Source: Hyphomicrobium sp. (GTDB lineage Bacteria; Pseudomonadota; Alphaproteobacteria; Rhizobiales; Hyphomicrobiaceae). From it: DNA of 33,143 nucleotides. The position numbers and the translations under genes were made by a program. Position 1 is the first letter of the stretch; every line of letters starts with the position of its first letter. Below are positions 7,000 through 14,459 of the stretch, piece after piece. The notes under the pieces were generated by a model, which did not search any database, was not told the DNA's origin, and worked only from the letters and a program-made list of their open reading frames with translations. The stretch spans positions 1 through 33,143 of the forward strand of contig NZ_WBUE01000038.1 in assembly GCF_009026145.1 (NCBI RefSeq), read 5' to 3'.

Positions 7000-7470
7000 C
7001 TGGTCGTGCCGAAGATGATGAAGAGGATGATGCTATCAACACGCGGCGGCAATAGCAGTTCAGGTGAGCGGAAGGATGCGGCCGAGCGCGTGCTCGAGTC
7101 GGCGATGCATGCTGGTGGCGGAGGAGGAAGCGGAAGACTGCGATTGTGGCGTGAAGCGCGCGCTTCGCGATGCCGAGTGCCGTGGGCATAGCACTCGCCC
7201 CCAGAACACTAGATGCGTGGAAACCATGAGACCGCGAGCGAACTCGCGGTCGGTCGTCTGTCGCCAGCCCTGTCGGGCTGGCTTACTTGGCGGATTGGGA
7301 ATGTCTGGCGCGCTGAGGTGGCCAGTAAGCGGCGCCATCCCGAATGGCGACCGCGGCCAACCCCATGCGAGCGTGGGATCGTTCGCATCGCCCCCCTCCG
7401 CGGGTGCGTGATGGCAGCGCCCGTCGGCCCATAAGCCGCGCCCGTCCGACTGCTGCTCGGGCTCGATGGG
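7000..7470. other. no convincing gene; hairpin-rich stretch
   Basis: Open frames here lack ribosome sites and recognisable sequence. The part from 7231 to 7349 is strongly structured (see the separate entry). The plus frame from 7213 contains a plausible short segment (LTWRIGNVWRAEV) but nothing more that I can support. Confidence 0.4.
7231..7349. repeat. cluster of four inverted repeats, candidate structured RNA
   Basis: ACCGCGAG-CGAA-CTCGCGGT (7231-7250; a TTCG tetraloop if transcribed from the minus strand), CCAGCCC-TGTC-GGGCTGG (7264-7281), a longer-range pair GCTTACTTGGC (7281-7291) with GCCAGTAAGC (7321-7330), and CGCCAT-CCCGA-ATGGCG (7333-7349). No T run follows on either strand. This is more than expected by chance, but no known RNA is recognised. 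Confidence 0.4.
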
Positions 7471-7998
7471 TTAGGCCGAAGCCTCGGGGACTACCGAGAG
7501 GACGCTTGCGGTCTTGGCCGGGCGGCTTTCAGCCGTGGACACGACCGCATCAGCCTCCCCGTCGACAGGATCCTCCTTGCAGCGGAGGGCACCTTTGATG
7601 CGCGCACCTTCCTCGGCGGAAAACGTCTGGTGGCAGATTTCACTATCCACGGTCGCGGTCTTTTCAAGCCTGACGCGGCCCGCATTGATCGTGCCTTTGC
7701 TGTTGCCGCGAATGATTACTTCCTCGGCTTCGACCCCGCCTTCTACCAAGGCATCCGTGTCTATGATTAGTACTTTGCATTTTATATTACCAAGGACCTT
7801 GCCTTTGACGAGGATATCGCCGGCGCTCTCCAAATCGCCTCTCATCGCAAGACACTCATCGACAATGGAGTGATTCGAGGTCCTGGTCTTCTCGTAGGCT
7901 GGTGTCAATCGAGCGGAAGGTAACAAGGCGGGCTCAAATGATTTTCCAGGGCTACCACTTGCGGCAGATGCGCCGTCTGCCTTTTTGGTGTTGAACAT
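7471..7998 (-). CDS. bactofilin family cytoskeletal protein
   Basis: 175 residues with a disordered N-terminal segment (about 1-45), then a bactofilin (DUF583, polymer-forming) beta-helix with repeated strands: LAMRGDLESAGDILVKGKVLGNIKC, then ALVEGGVEAEEVIIRGNSKGTINAGRVRL, then VDSEICHQTFSAEEGARIKGAL. A disordered C-terminal tail follows. Bactofilins form nucleotide-free filaments that organise cell-wall enzymes, stalks or other polar structures. GAAAGG lies about 9 bp before the ATG. It is transcribed away from the diguanylate cyclase gene, with about 380 bp between their starts. Confidence 0.9.
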   Translation of the reverse strand: MFNTKKADGASAASGSPGKSFEPALLPSARLTPAYEKTRTSNHSIVDECLAMRGDLESAGDILVKGKVLGNIKCKVLIIDTDALVEGGVEAEEVIIRGNSKGTINAGRVRLEKTATVDSEICHQTFSAEEGARIKGALRCKEDPVDGEADAVVSTAESRPAKTASVLSVVPEASA

Positions 7999-8284
7999 AA
8001 TAAGGCCTTTCTCAGTTCCGAGCGTCGACTCAAGTTTAACATCGCAACTCTCAATCTGAAGAGAAATTAATCAGCTTGTCGTTGCGTGCACTGGACTCTC
8101 TTCCGGCGAGCCCCAGCCGATGCCGGTCCACTGTTGTGCGCTGGCAAAGGATCGGCGGGTGAGATCTGGGCGGAGGCCGGTGGAGTAGCCGCCGGTGCAG
8201 GTGAATAGGCGATTGCTCCGTTCATGAATTGGCAACGTTATTTCGGAGTCTGGGCCTGGCAAATACCGGGAAATGTCGTCCGCC

Positions 8285-8298
8285 TTGACCTTGGTCAA
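8285..8298. promoter_or_regulatory. FNR/FixK-type box
   Basis: TTGACCTTGGTCAA is a perfect palindrome fitting the TTGA-N6-TCAA consensus of CRP/FNR-family oxygen regulators (FNR, FixK, Anr). It lies 84-97 bp before the start of the REC-GGDEF gene, where an activator could stand. It is also within the intergenic region shared with bactofilin, which otherwise shows no gene. Confidence 0.5.
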
Positions 8299-8381
8299 GC
8301 CAGGCCGTCGCCGGAACCGGTCCGATGTTGGCTCCCAATGTGGGGCGGCAAATGCCGCCCGTACAGCAGAGGGAGAGAACA

Positions 8382-9332
8382 TTGGCTGACCCTTGCTCAT
8401 TGGCGGGGCACGGTGGCCTCAGCCCACTGAAGATCCTCCTCATTGAGGATTCGATCGCAGACGCGCAGCTGCTGCGGTTGCTGCTGCACGCTGACCCGCA
8501 CGTCTGCGTGACGACGGCGACACGGCTAGCCAAAGGTCTGGCCCATCTCCGCCGCGATCACTATGATCTGGTGTTGCTCGACCTATCTTTGCCTGATGCC
8601 CCCGGGGTCGAGGCCGTTCATCGCGTGACGTATGCAGCGCGAGAGGTGCCGATTGTGGCTCTCAGCGCCGCGCAGGATGAAGAGCTTGCCATTGCGGCGC
8701 TGCGGGAGGGGGCCCAAGACTGGCTGGTAAAGAGTGAGATTGACCGCGCGCTGTTGCGGCGGGTAGTCCGCTACGCATGCGAGCGGCACCGTTTGATGGC
8801 TGCCCTGCAGAGTCTGGCGCTCATGGACACATTAACCGGCCTCTATAATCGGCGCGGGTTTCTCATCATCGCCGAGGAACAGTTCAAGCTGGCGCGGCGC
8901 ACCGGCCACAGCCTCGGGCTCGCGTTCGTCGATCTCGACGGGATGAAACGGATTAATGACGAGCTGGGGCATGAATTCGGTGATCGCGCGCTTGTTGCCA
9001 CGGCTCGCATTCTGAAATCGACCTTTCGCGCATCTGACGTCATCGCGCGTCTGGGTGGCGACGAGTTCGTCGTCCTGCTCGTGGCAGCCAGCCAGACTGT
9101 CAGCCACCGGATCCGCAAGCGACTGCTTCAGGCGCTCGCTAAACACAACCGTATCCCGGGGTCGGTCCCGGTGTCTCTTAGCGCTGGCTTCGCGCACTTC
9201 AATGCACTGACATCAAAACATAGGACGTTGGAAGAGGTGATGATGGAAGCCGACCAAGCGATGTATATCGAGAAGCAATCGCATCACGAAAGCCGGACCG
9301 TGCAGGAGAGGCGCGCGCGAGAGGACGCGTAG
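8382..9332 (+). CDS. response regulator with diguanylate cyclase (REC-GGDEF)
   Basis: A 316-residue protein if started at the TTG at 8382, which has GGGAG six bases upstream; in-frame ATGs at 8325 and 8352 have no ribosome site. The N-terminal receiver starts at KILLIEDS (acidic pair E-D), has its phosphorylatable Asp in VLLDLSLPD, the conserved Ser in VALSAAQ and the Lys in DWLVKSE. The GGDEF domain starts at MDTLTGLYNRRGF; LGGDEFVVL is intact, and RASD five residues before it is a proper inhibitory I-site for cyclic-di-GMP. It should make cyclic-di-GMP under phosphorylation control (WspR/PleD-like). The FNR/FixK-type box upstream suggests oxygen control. No partner kinase is adjacent. Confidence 0.9.
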   Translation: MADPCSLAGHGGLSPLKILLIEDSIADAQLLRLLLHADPHVCVTTATRLAKGLAHLRRDHYDLVLLDLSLPDAPGVEAVHRVTYAAREVPIVALSAAQDEELAIAALREGAQDWLVKSEIDRALLRRVVRYACERHRLMAALQSLALMDTLTGLYNRRGFLIIAEEQFKLARRTGHSLGLAFVDLDGMKRINDELGHEFGDRALVATARILKSTFRASDVIARLGGDEFVVLLVAASQTVSHRIRKRLLQALAKHNRIPGSVPVSLSAGFAHFNALTSKHRTLEEVMMEADQAMYIEKQSHHESRTVQERRAREDA

Positions 9333-9336
9333 ATGG

Positions 9337-9430
9337 TCACACCGACAGGCGGGTTCGTGTAGAGCGACTGCCACTCGGCTGCCGAGTGCGTCGGGACGTA
9401 GAGCGCCTTAGCGGTTCGTGACCTTCCTGC
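9337..9430 (-). pseudogene. remnant of a surface-type protein (VPTHSAAEWQS fragment)
   Basis: One minus-strand frame reads KALYVPTHSAAEWQSLYT and NPPVGVTI, a segment like the C-terminal VPTxTxAEWxxF..N.P.GV motif I associate with Patescibacterial exported proteins. It has no start or independent gene context and follows other fibre-type remnants on the same strand. Confidence 0.4.
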
Positions 9431-9436
9431 AGACGC

Positions 9437-9858
9437 CTAAGGCGGGTGATCGTTTGCGTGGGTGGAAACTGCGCAAATGCGGGCGCTAATAGCTTCGACT
9501 GACGGGGCAGCGGGATTGTCGTGCGCTGGCTCTGAGGGAAGCAAGTCGGTACTTTCGACTGCCGCGTCTTGCACGAAGTTGTCGTTTGGTGGGTCTGGCT
9601 GATCGATTTCGGCGAGGTCATTGGAGACCGGTTCGGGGAGCGCTTGGTCTTGCTGCACGGCCGGAGTGCTTGTAAGATTTTCATGAGTTGGTTGTTCGGG
9701 ATTCGTGAGGTCAGGTGACTGATCTTCGTGAGCTGGCGGCGGTTCGGGCTCACTCGGATTGGATGGGGAAGAGGGCACGGATTTTGGGGTCGCTGCGACG
9801 CCGGTTTGGCTCACCAGAGCGCGCAGTTGGTCGCCGGTGAGGCAGAGATCGCTGATGC
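9437..9858 (-). pseudogene. tail fragment of a paralogue of the giant fibre protein
   Basis: The minus-strand frame reads LCLTGDQLRALVSQTG and a Pro/Glu/Asn-rich tail (SSPSNPSEPEPP, HEDQSPDLTNPEQPTHEN, NDNFV, EPAHDNPA). It matches the end of the 1924-residue protein (ICLTESQLGALLSQTA, SSPSNPREPEPP, DLTNSEQPPHENS). An in-frame stop just upstream (about 9866-9868) separates it from any start, so only the C-terminal tail survives. This shows that a second fibre gene once existed here. Confidence 0.75.
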
Positions 9859-9861
9859 GTT

Positions 9862-10268
9862 AGCGCAGGCGTATGCCACCCAACAGGCGCGCGGATCCCT
9901 CGAGGCGGATGATGCGCCCGCTATTGGAGCTTGATGCTTTCTGGTTGGAGTAGCCGCTTTCGCCGGCGGCATTCACCGCGGTGCCGCGGTAGTAGTAGAC
10001 AGTGCCGTGAACGGCGGACGTGTCGGAGTAGGTTGCCGTTGTTGTGCTTGTCTCCGTGGCAAGAAGAACAAATGCGATTGCCGGGAAGGGAAGAGTGCGC
10101 GAGAAGCGCATATACGCTCATGATACCGCGTGCGAGCGCGGTGATGTTCCCGAGACCGGCCAGGACCAACAGCCAGACCGCGAGCACGATCCGGTTGTCA
10201 TAGAGCCTGAGCTGGATCTGAGAGCTGGGAGTCCTGAAGGGAGGCGCAGCGCCTCCCCCACCGATCAC
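9862..10268 (-). pseudogene. fibronectin-III-type protein remnant
   Basis: Two overlapping minus frames together give a hydrophobic segment (NRIVLAVWLLVLAGLGNI) and, in the other frame, a fibronectin type III end (TYSDTSAVHGTVYYY then VNAAGESGYSNQ), finishing RLLGGIRLR. The frames change near 10110. It looks like the residue of one or more exported repeat proteins joined to the fibre tail fragment downstream. The gene is not functional. Confidence 0.45.
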
Positions 10269-12133
10269 TTGCGCGAGGCTTTCCAGGTGCCGACCACGTG
10301 ATTTGGGCGTGGCGTCTCACCTAGCCGGGTCGCTGAAAAATTCCCTGCACCTCGGCCGTCGCTGATCTCGCCTGTGAACGAGCCCTCAAATGAGTAGGTC
10401 ATCACAAGTCCGCCGATGATGATGTCTCCAACGGCATCCATTCCTTCCTTGGTCAGTATATTCTTCTCTGTTTCTCTATACTTCTCCAGAGCCGATTTTC
10501 CCTGCATCGTGGCTGTGAGCCGCCCGTCCACGGAGAGGTGGCCGGAAATGTCCGCGTTGCGAACGATGTCGGCACGGCCCTCTGACTGAGGTTCACGCGA
10601 CGTCATGGTGCCCGTTACAACACTGTTCTCGACCCGTAATGTCAGTGAGGCCGTGACGGCCCGCCGCGTCTTCCAATCGCCGGTGGTGAACGTCGCCTTT
10701 CCCGCGTAACTTCCATCGAATTCTTGCGGAGCTGGTTCTGACAGCTTCGTCAATTCGGCCAGTTGCGCGGCGCGCGCTTCGTCGGGGCAGAACTCGAGGC
10801 TCTGTTTCAGAAGGGGCAGCGCCGCAGCGACCTTCTTGTGCGCGACCAGCTGCCCGCCCTTCTGCCACAGGCGTGAGGCGAGCGCTTGTGTCGGCGAGCC
10901 ATTCGGGCAAGGCGGGCCCTTGTTCACTTCCATGATCCTGTCTCTGGCGTCCTTCAGCTCATCAAGCACCTTGGCATACTCCTTCGAATTCTTGCCGTGG
11001 ATCATGGCGACCGAGGCCGCCTTCGACATCAGCTTGACGTGCAGCGGATTGTTCGGGTCGAGCACGCCATCGGCCTTGAGCTTGTCGCGCACAATGGAAG
11101 TGAACTTATCGAGATTGACCGGCGTCTTCTTGTACCAATCGCTGCCCTCGCGCCCCTTGGCCGCCCAATCGAGCTCGGTGAGGATGGTTTGGGCCTCCTT
11201 CAGCGCCTTGTCGCGCGCGGCTTTCCCCGCGGCGTCCTTCTTCTCCTTCGCGATGCGCCCGTCGAACGAGGCGAGGATGTTGGCAATGATCTCCTCTTGG
11301 GTCGTCTTGGTCAGGTGCTCGCGTACGCGCTCGCTGGCCGCTCCGGCGGCGTCGCCGATCGCGGCGATCTTCTCCCGCTCGAGTTCCTTGCGCCGGTTCT
11401 CGATGACGTAATGGTAGCCCGCGGTGCCACTCTCCAATTGAGCGATCAATCCATCCCGCGAGAGCTTGCCGTTCTTATAGTCCCTGTAGAGATCCTCGAT
11501 TTTGCTGTCGACGTACGCGTTATTCGCATATTTCATCGCACCGTAGGCGCTCTGATAGAAGCCGACGATGCCGGCACCCGGCGTCAGATTGATCAGCACC
11601 TGCCCGACATATTGGGCGGCCGCCCGCCGCCCCTCGTCGGTGCCGGCTGCCACATTGCCCAGAACGGCGGAGACTTCCTTGACCTTATCGGCACTGCCGA
11701 TAATGGCGCCGAGCTGCTGTCGGGTTTTCGAGTTCGATGCGAGCTTCGAGAGCTGCTGGCCGAAGCTCACCGCCACCTTCTGCGATGCCTCGCGCTGCTT
11801 CTCGGGATCGCCCGAGGCATAGGCTTCGCCGACGTCGTTCATCAGCTTGTTGAGCTCCGGCGCCGAGATCGCGACGCTGGTCAGAGTGCGCGACAGCGCC
11901 AGGTCCGCGCTCGATCGATAGAGCTTCTTGTAAAGGGCGAGGATCGCCGCCTTGGCCTGGTCCTTGACGAACTCATCCTTCTTGTCGTCGGCATATTTGA
12001 TCGCGGCTTCCTTCGCGTCCTTGACCCAATCGGCCAAGCCGGGTGCGGGTGTGAGCAGCGTCGCCGTGATCGCGACGAGCAGCGCGTAGACACACACGCG
12101 CAGGATGCCGAGCGCCGCAGGTCGGGATTTCAT
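10265..12133 (-). CDS. exported protein of unknown function, 622 residues
   Basis: I start it at the ATG at 12133 because a signal peptide begins there (MKSRPAALGILRVCVYALL ... PAPGLADW) and GGAG stands 8 bp upstream; the frame is open 29 codons further. After cleavage near residue 34 comes a long Lys/Glu/Ala-rich helical region (about 35-430), including a GYHYVIENRRKELER stretch. A tetratricopeptide-like pair with cysteines follows (CPNGSPTQALA ... LEFCPDEARAAQ), then a C-terminal beta domain (FDGSYAGKATFTTGDW to VGTWKASRK) of the kind that reports repeated G-x-Y-x-G strands. No family name is recognised. It probably acts in the periplasm. It lies divergently to the next exported gene. Confidence 0.75.
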   Translation of the reverse strand: MKSRPAALGILRVCVYALLVAITATLLTPAPGLADWVKDAKEAAIKYADDKKDEFVKDQAKAAILALYKKLYRSSADLALSRTLTSVAISAPELNKLMNDVGEAYASGDPEKQREASQKVAVSFGQQLSKLASNSKTRQQLGAIIGSADKVKEVSAVLGNVAAGTDEGRRAAAQYVGQVLINLTPGAGIVGFYQSAYGAMKYANNAYVDSKIEDLYRDYKNGKLSRDGLIAQLESGTAGYHYVIENRRKELEREKIAAIGDAAGAASERVREHLTKTTQEEIIANILASFDGRIAKEKKDAAGKAARDKALKEAQTILTELDWAAKGREGSDWYKKTPVNLDKFTSIVRDKLKADGVLDPNNPLHVKLMSKAASVAMIHGKNSKEYAKVLDELKDARDRIMEVNKGPPCPNGSPTQALASRLWQKGGQLVAHKKVAAALPLLKQSLEFCPDEARAAQLAELTKLSEPAPQEFDGSYAGKATFTTGDWKTRRAVTASLTLRVENSVVTGTMTSREPQSEGRADIVRNADISGHLSVDGRLTATMQGKSALEKYRETEKNILTKEGMDAVGDIIIGGLVMTYSFEGSFTGEISDGRGAGNFSATRLGETPRPNHVVGTWKASRK

Positions 12134-12272
12134 TTTCGGGCTCCGGAAACGTCCGCTGGGGGGAACGGTTGTTGGCAAAATATTGGGCATCGGGCGGTCA
12201 AGCGACTTGATCAATGTCATAGTCAGTGCAGGCCTGGTGATTATCTTTTAGATTTGGGTATTGGAGAGTTAC

Positions 12273-12902
12273 ATGTTGCGCCATCGTTATCTGCCAGCTC
12301 TCGCAATGGGGCTCGTGTGTCTTGTCATACCGGCGGCGACAGCGTCGCTGGGCATGGCCTCCGCTCAGGGGGCCTCCGATGATCCGTTCGGGGATATCGA
12401 CCTTGAGTCGCTGAAGAAGTATCCGGAAAAGGTCCCAGGCGGCGGGTCACCGGCGGAAACCGAGGTTGCGCCGCCCCCACAGGAAAGCCCGCCGGTGCCA
12501 GAAGAGCAAGTGCACAAGGAGTCGGTGCGGAAAGAGATTGTCGAAATCGAGAAGGGCTCCCGCGAACGAAAGGCCATTCTCGACGTGGTGCGCGCGTCCG
12601 TGGAGCGCAGGCTCGGCATCAAGGTGATCTTTGTGGTCGAGCGACTCGCAGTGTATGGCGACTGGGCGTATGCCAATCTGCATCCGCGTACCGAAGCGGG
12701 GAAACGCATCGACTATCGCCGAACCCATTACGCCAAGGACTACATTCCCGATCTTGACAGTGACGCGGTAGACGTTCTGCTGCGTCGAGGCGGGACTTCT
12801 TGGTCGATTGTCCAAGAAGCTTTTCTGCCGACGGACGTCGTGTGGGAGGAATGGGTGAAAACCTACAACGTGCCGCGCGAACTCTTTCTCCCGGAGGACT
12901 AG
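12273..12902 (+). CDS. exported protein of unknown function, 209 residues
   Basis: It starts at the ATG at 12273, with GGAGAG about 5 bp before it. The signal peptide is at residues 1-32 (ALAMGLVCLVIPAATA core, cleavage near ASAQGA). A Pro/Glu-rich linker follows (about 60-90), then a folded domain: RKAILDVVRASVERRLGIK, VIFVVERLAVYGDWAYANLHP and DVLLRRGGTSWSIVQEAF. This arrangement (helix, then strands with GDWA and a W near the end) recurs in periplasmic proteins of unknown function. It is divergent from the 622-residue exported protein, sharing about 140 bp. Confidence 0.75.
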   Translation: MLRHRYLPALAMGLVCLVIPAATASLGMASAQGASDDPFGDIDLESLKKYPEKVPGGGSPAETEVAPPPQESPPVPEEQVHKESVRKEIVEIEKGSRERKAILDVVRASVERRLGIKVIFVVERLAVYGDWAYANLHPRTEAGKRIDYRRTHYAKDYIPDLDSDAVDVLLRRGGTSWSIVQEAFLPTDVVWEEWVKTYNVPRELFLPED

Positions 12903-13055
12903 CTTCGGCAACGCATGCGTGTTCATCAACAGCGTGCCATTTCAGCGCGCACACGTCGGGCAATTGTCTCGTAATTGCCGGGCGTGCAAAACAGGATGAG
13001 CGGGGTGCCTCTCTCTCCAGGACATCGGCGTCCCCGCCGAGCGACGGGCCGCGCA

Positions 13056-13069
13056 TTGACCTGGATCAC
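13056..13069. promoter_or_regulatory. imperfect FNR/FixK-type box
   Basis: TTGACCTGGATCAC matches TTGA-N6-TCAA at seven of eight conserved positions and lies 64 bp before the ATG at 13133, upstream of the membrane PH-like protein. Confidence 0.35.
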
Positions 13070-13132
13070 GGTTCCCGGTTCGCAATCGCGATAATTCTAA
13101 AAAGGAATAATATCCTGTGGAGCGGTCGTGCG

Positions 13133-13867
13133 ATGCGGAGCACTGGCTTGATGGAGATCGCCCGGCGGTTGGTGCCGCTTGTTCTGTTGCTCGCCGCAAT
13201 CGCGCACGTTGCGTCCGCGCCCGATGGCACACGACCTTGGCTAGCGTGGGGGCTGATCGCGGGAGCGGTGGCTGTCTATCTGTTGCTGCCGTTCGAGCAA
13301 CCGCCCGAGGGCGCCTTGCGCCACAGTCGACTGGCGGCGGTGCTGCTCCCAGATCTCATCGGCTTCACGCTCTCTCTGACCTTCTACGGCATTTACATTG
13401 TCCTCGTTGCAGACAATCCGAACCTCTGGGGGGTCATCCTCCTTTTGGGTCCGCCTGGTGCGATTTGTCTGGCGATCCTGCTGGTCGCAGCCTGGTACGC
13501 CTCGTTCTGGATGGTGATCGAGGCCGACCGGCTCTCGGTCGCGACCCTGCGCACGCGCCAGGAACTACCCTTCGCCGCCATACGCTCGGTGAAGCCGACT
13601 CGGCACCTGCCGCCCCGCTGGCTCGCACCGCTGCTGGTGCTTGCCGGCGGGTGGAGAGGCTTCGGCGTGGCGCTGCTGCATGGCCACCGGGCCTCGCATG
13701 GGCTCCGCTTCGATCTTGCCGATGGAAGCCATTTCGACGCGCCGGTCGACGCCTTCCCGGAAGTCGGCCGCCTTCTGTCGGCCCTCAAGAAGGCCGGCGT
13801 GCGAGTTGATGTGGAGCTTGACGTGAACATGGGACTTGGACGCAAGCCGGTCAGGAAGGCGCGGTGA
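13133..13867 (+). CDS. membrane protein with C-terminal PH-like domain
   Basis: 244 residues from the ATG at 13133, with GTGGAG about 10 bp upstream; a second ATG at 13151 is possible. Four hydrophobic segments (about residues 10-27, 36-53, 70-92 and 98-122) are followed by a cytoplasmic domain: EADRLSVATLRTRQELPFAAIRSV, then GLRFDLADGSHFDAPVDAFPEVGRLLSAL. The pattern of an R-L strand, an LPF..I strand and a final helix is that of bacterial PH-like domains. The role is unknown. It follows the exported 209-residue gene in the same direction, with about 230 bp between. Confidence 0.75.
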   Translation: MRSTGLMEIARRLVPLVLLLAAIAHVASAPDGTRPWLAWGLIAGAVAVYLLLPFEQPPEGALRHSRLAAVLLPDLIGFTLSLTFYGIYIVLVADNPNLWGVILLLGPPGAICLAILLVAAWYASFWMVIEADRLSVATLRTRQELPFAAIRSVKPTRHLPPRWLAPLLVLAGGWRGFGVALLHGHRASHGLRFDLADGSHFDAPVDAFPEVGRLLSALKKAGVRVDVELDVNMGLGRKPVRKAR

Positions 13868-14033
13868 TGCCGAAGTTGAACGCAACGGGGCCTACACATT
13901 CCCTTGAGCGGGTAGCGGGCGATTAGAAACTCGCGGCTTGCGATGTTGAGAATGCTTCCGCTGGCCGGGGATTATCGTCCGGAAGCGCAGCGGGCCGGCC
14001 TGAGGGATGCACTTTTCCTTCACCTAATCAGCC
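13868..14033. other. short intergenic region with one hairpin
   Basis: GCTTCCG (13954-13960) pairs with CGGAAGC (13980-13986) across a 19-base loop. No T run and no gene seen. Confidence 0.3.
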
Positions 14034-14392
14034 TTAGCATCGCCCTCCCGTTAGGGCTATTCCACCGCGTGCAAAATGCCATGGATCAGAAAGAGCCCGA
14101 CAGTCTGTAAGTCGGCCAGCGATGATTATGCTCGGCAACAGGGGGAGCCTGCCCTGCAGGATCTGCAACGTGTCGCGGAGCGGCGCGATGGTGTTGATTT
14201 CAAATGCCGAATGGTTGCCAAGCGCGTCCACACTTTGACCATTTCGTCGGGGCGCGCAGGTTCGGCGACCACACCGTCGACTTCCACCCCTGCCAGTATA
14301 ATTGGCGACCCCATGTTCCCAACCACTACGCCGGCAATCGGCGGCTGTGGCAGCACCGCGCCTTCATTTGAATTTGTGTTCGGATCGGACAT
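14034..14392 (-). pseudogene. small protein of unknown function, frameshifted
   Basis: From the ATG at 14392 (AGGA about 10 bp upstream) the frame reads MSDPNTNSNEGAVLPQPP then GVVVGNMGSPIILAGVEVDG up to about 14231. The next frame then has the better third-position GC and continues as DALGNHSAFEINTIAPLRDT, LQILQGRLPLLPSIIIAG, to the stop at 14034. One base appears lost near 14230. It reads like a small phage or accessory protein; no family is recognised. It lies just downstream of the giant fibre gene on the same strand. Confidence 0.45.
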
Positions 14393-14459
14393 GCTCAAAT
14401 CCTAACAGGAGTTCGATCCGACAATTACATGCTGATTCTGTCACTTGGACAGCATTCGG

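Noticed and set aside
10886..12382. 498-residue open frame on the plus strand
   Set aside because: It lies antisense to the exported 622-residue gene, has a residue composition typical of high-GC shadow frames, no ribosome site and no domain.
13954..13986. Hairpin as a terminator for the PH-like membrane gene
   Set aside because: The 7-bp stem has a 19-base loop and no T run on either strand.
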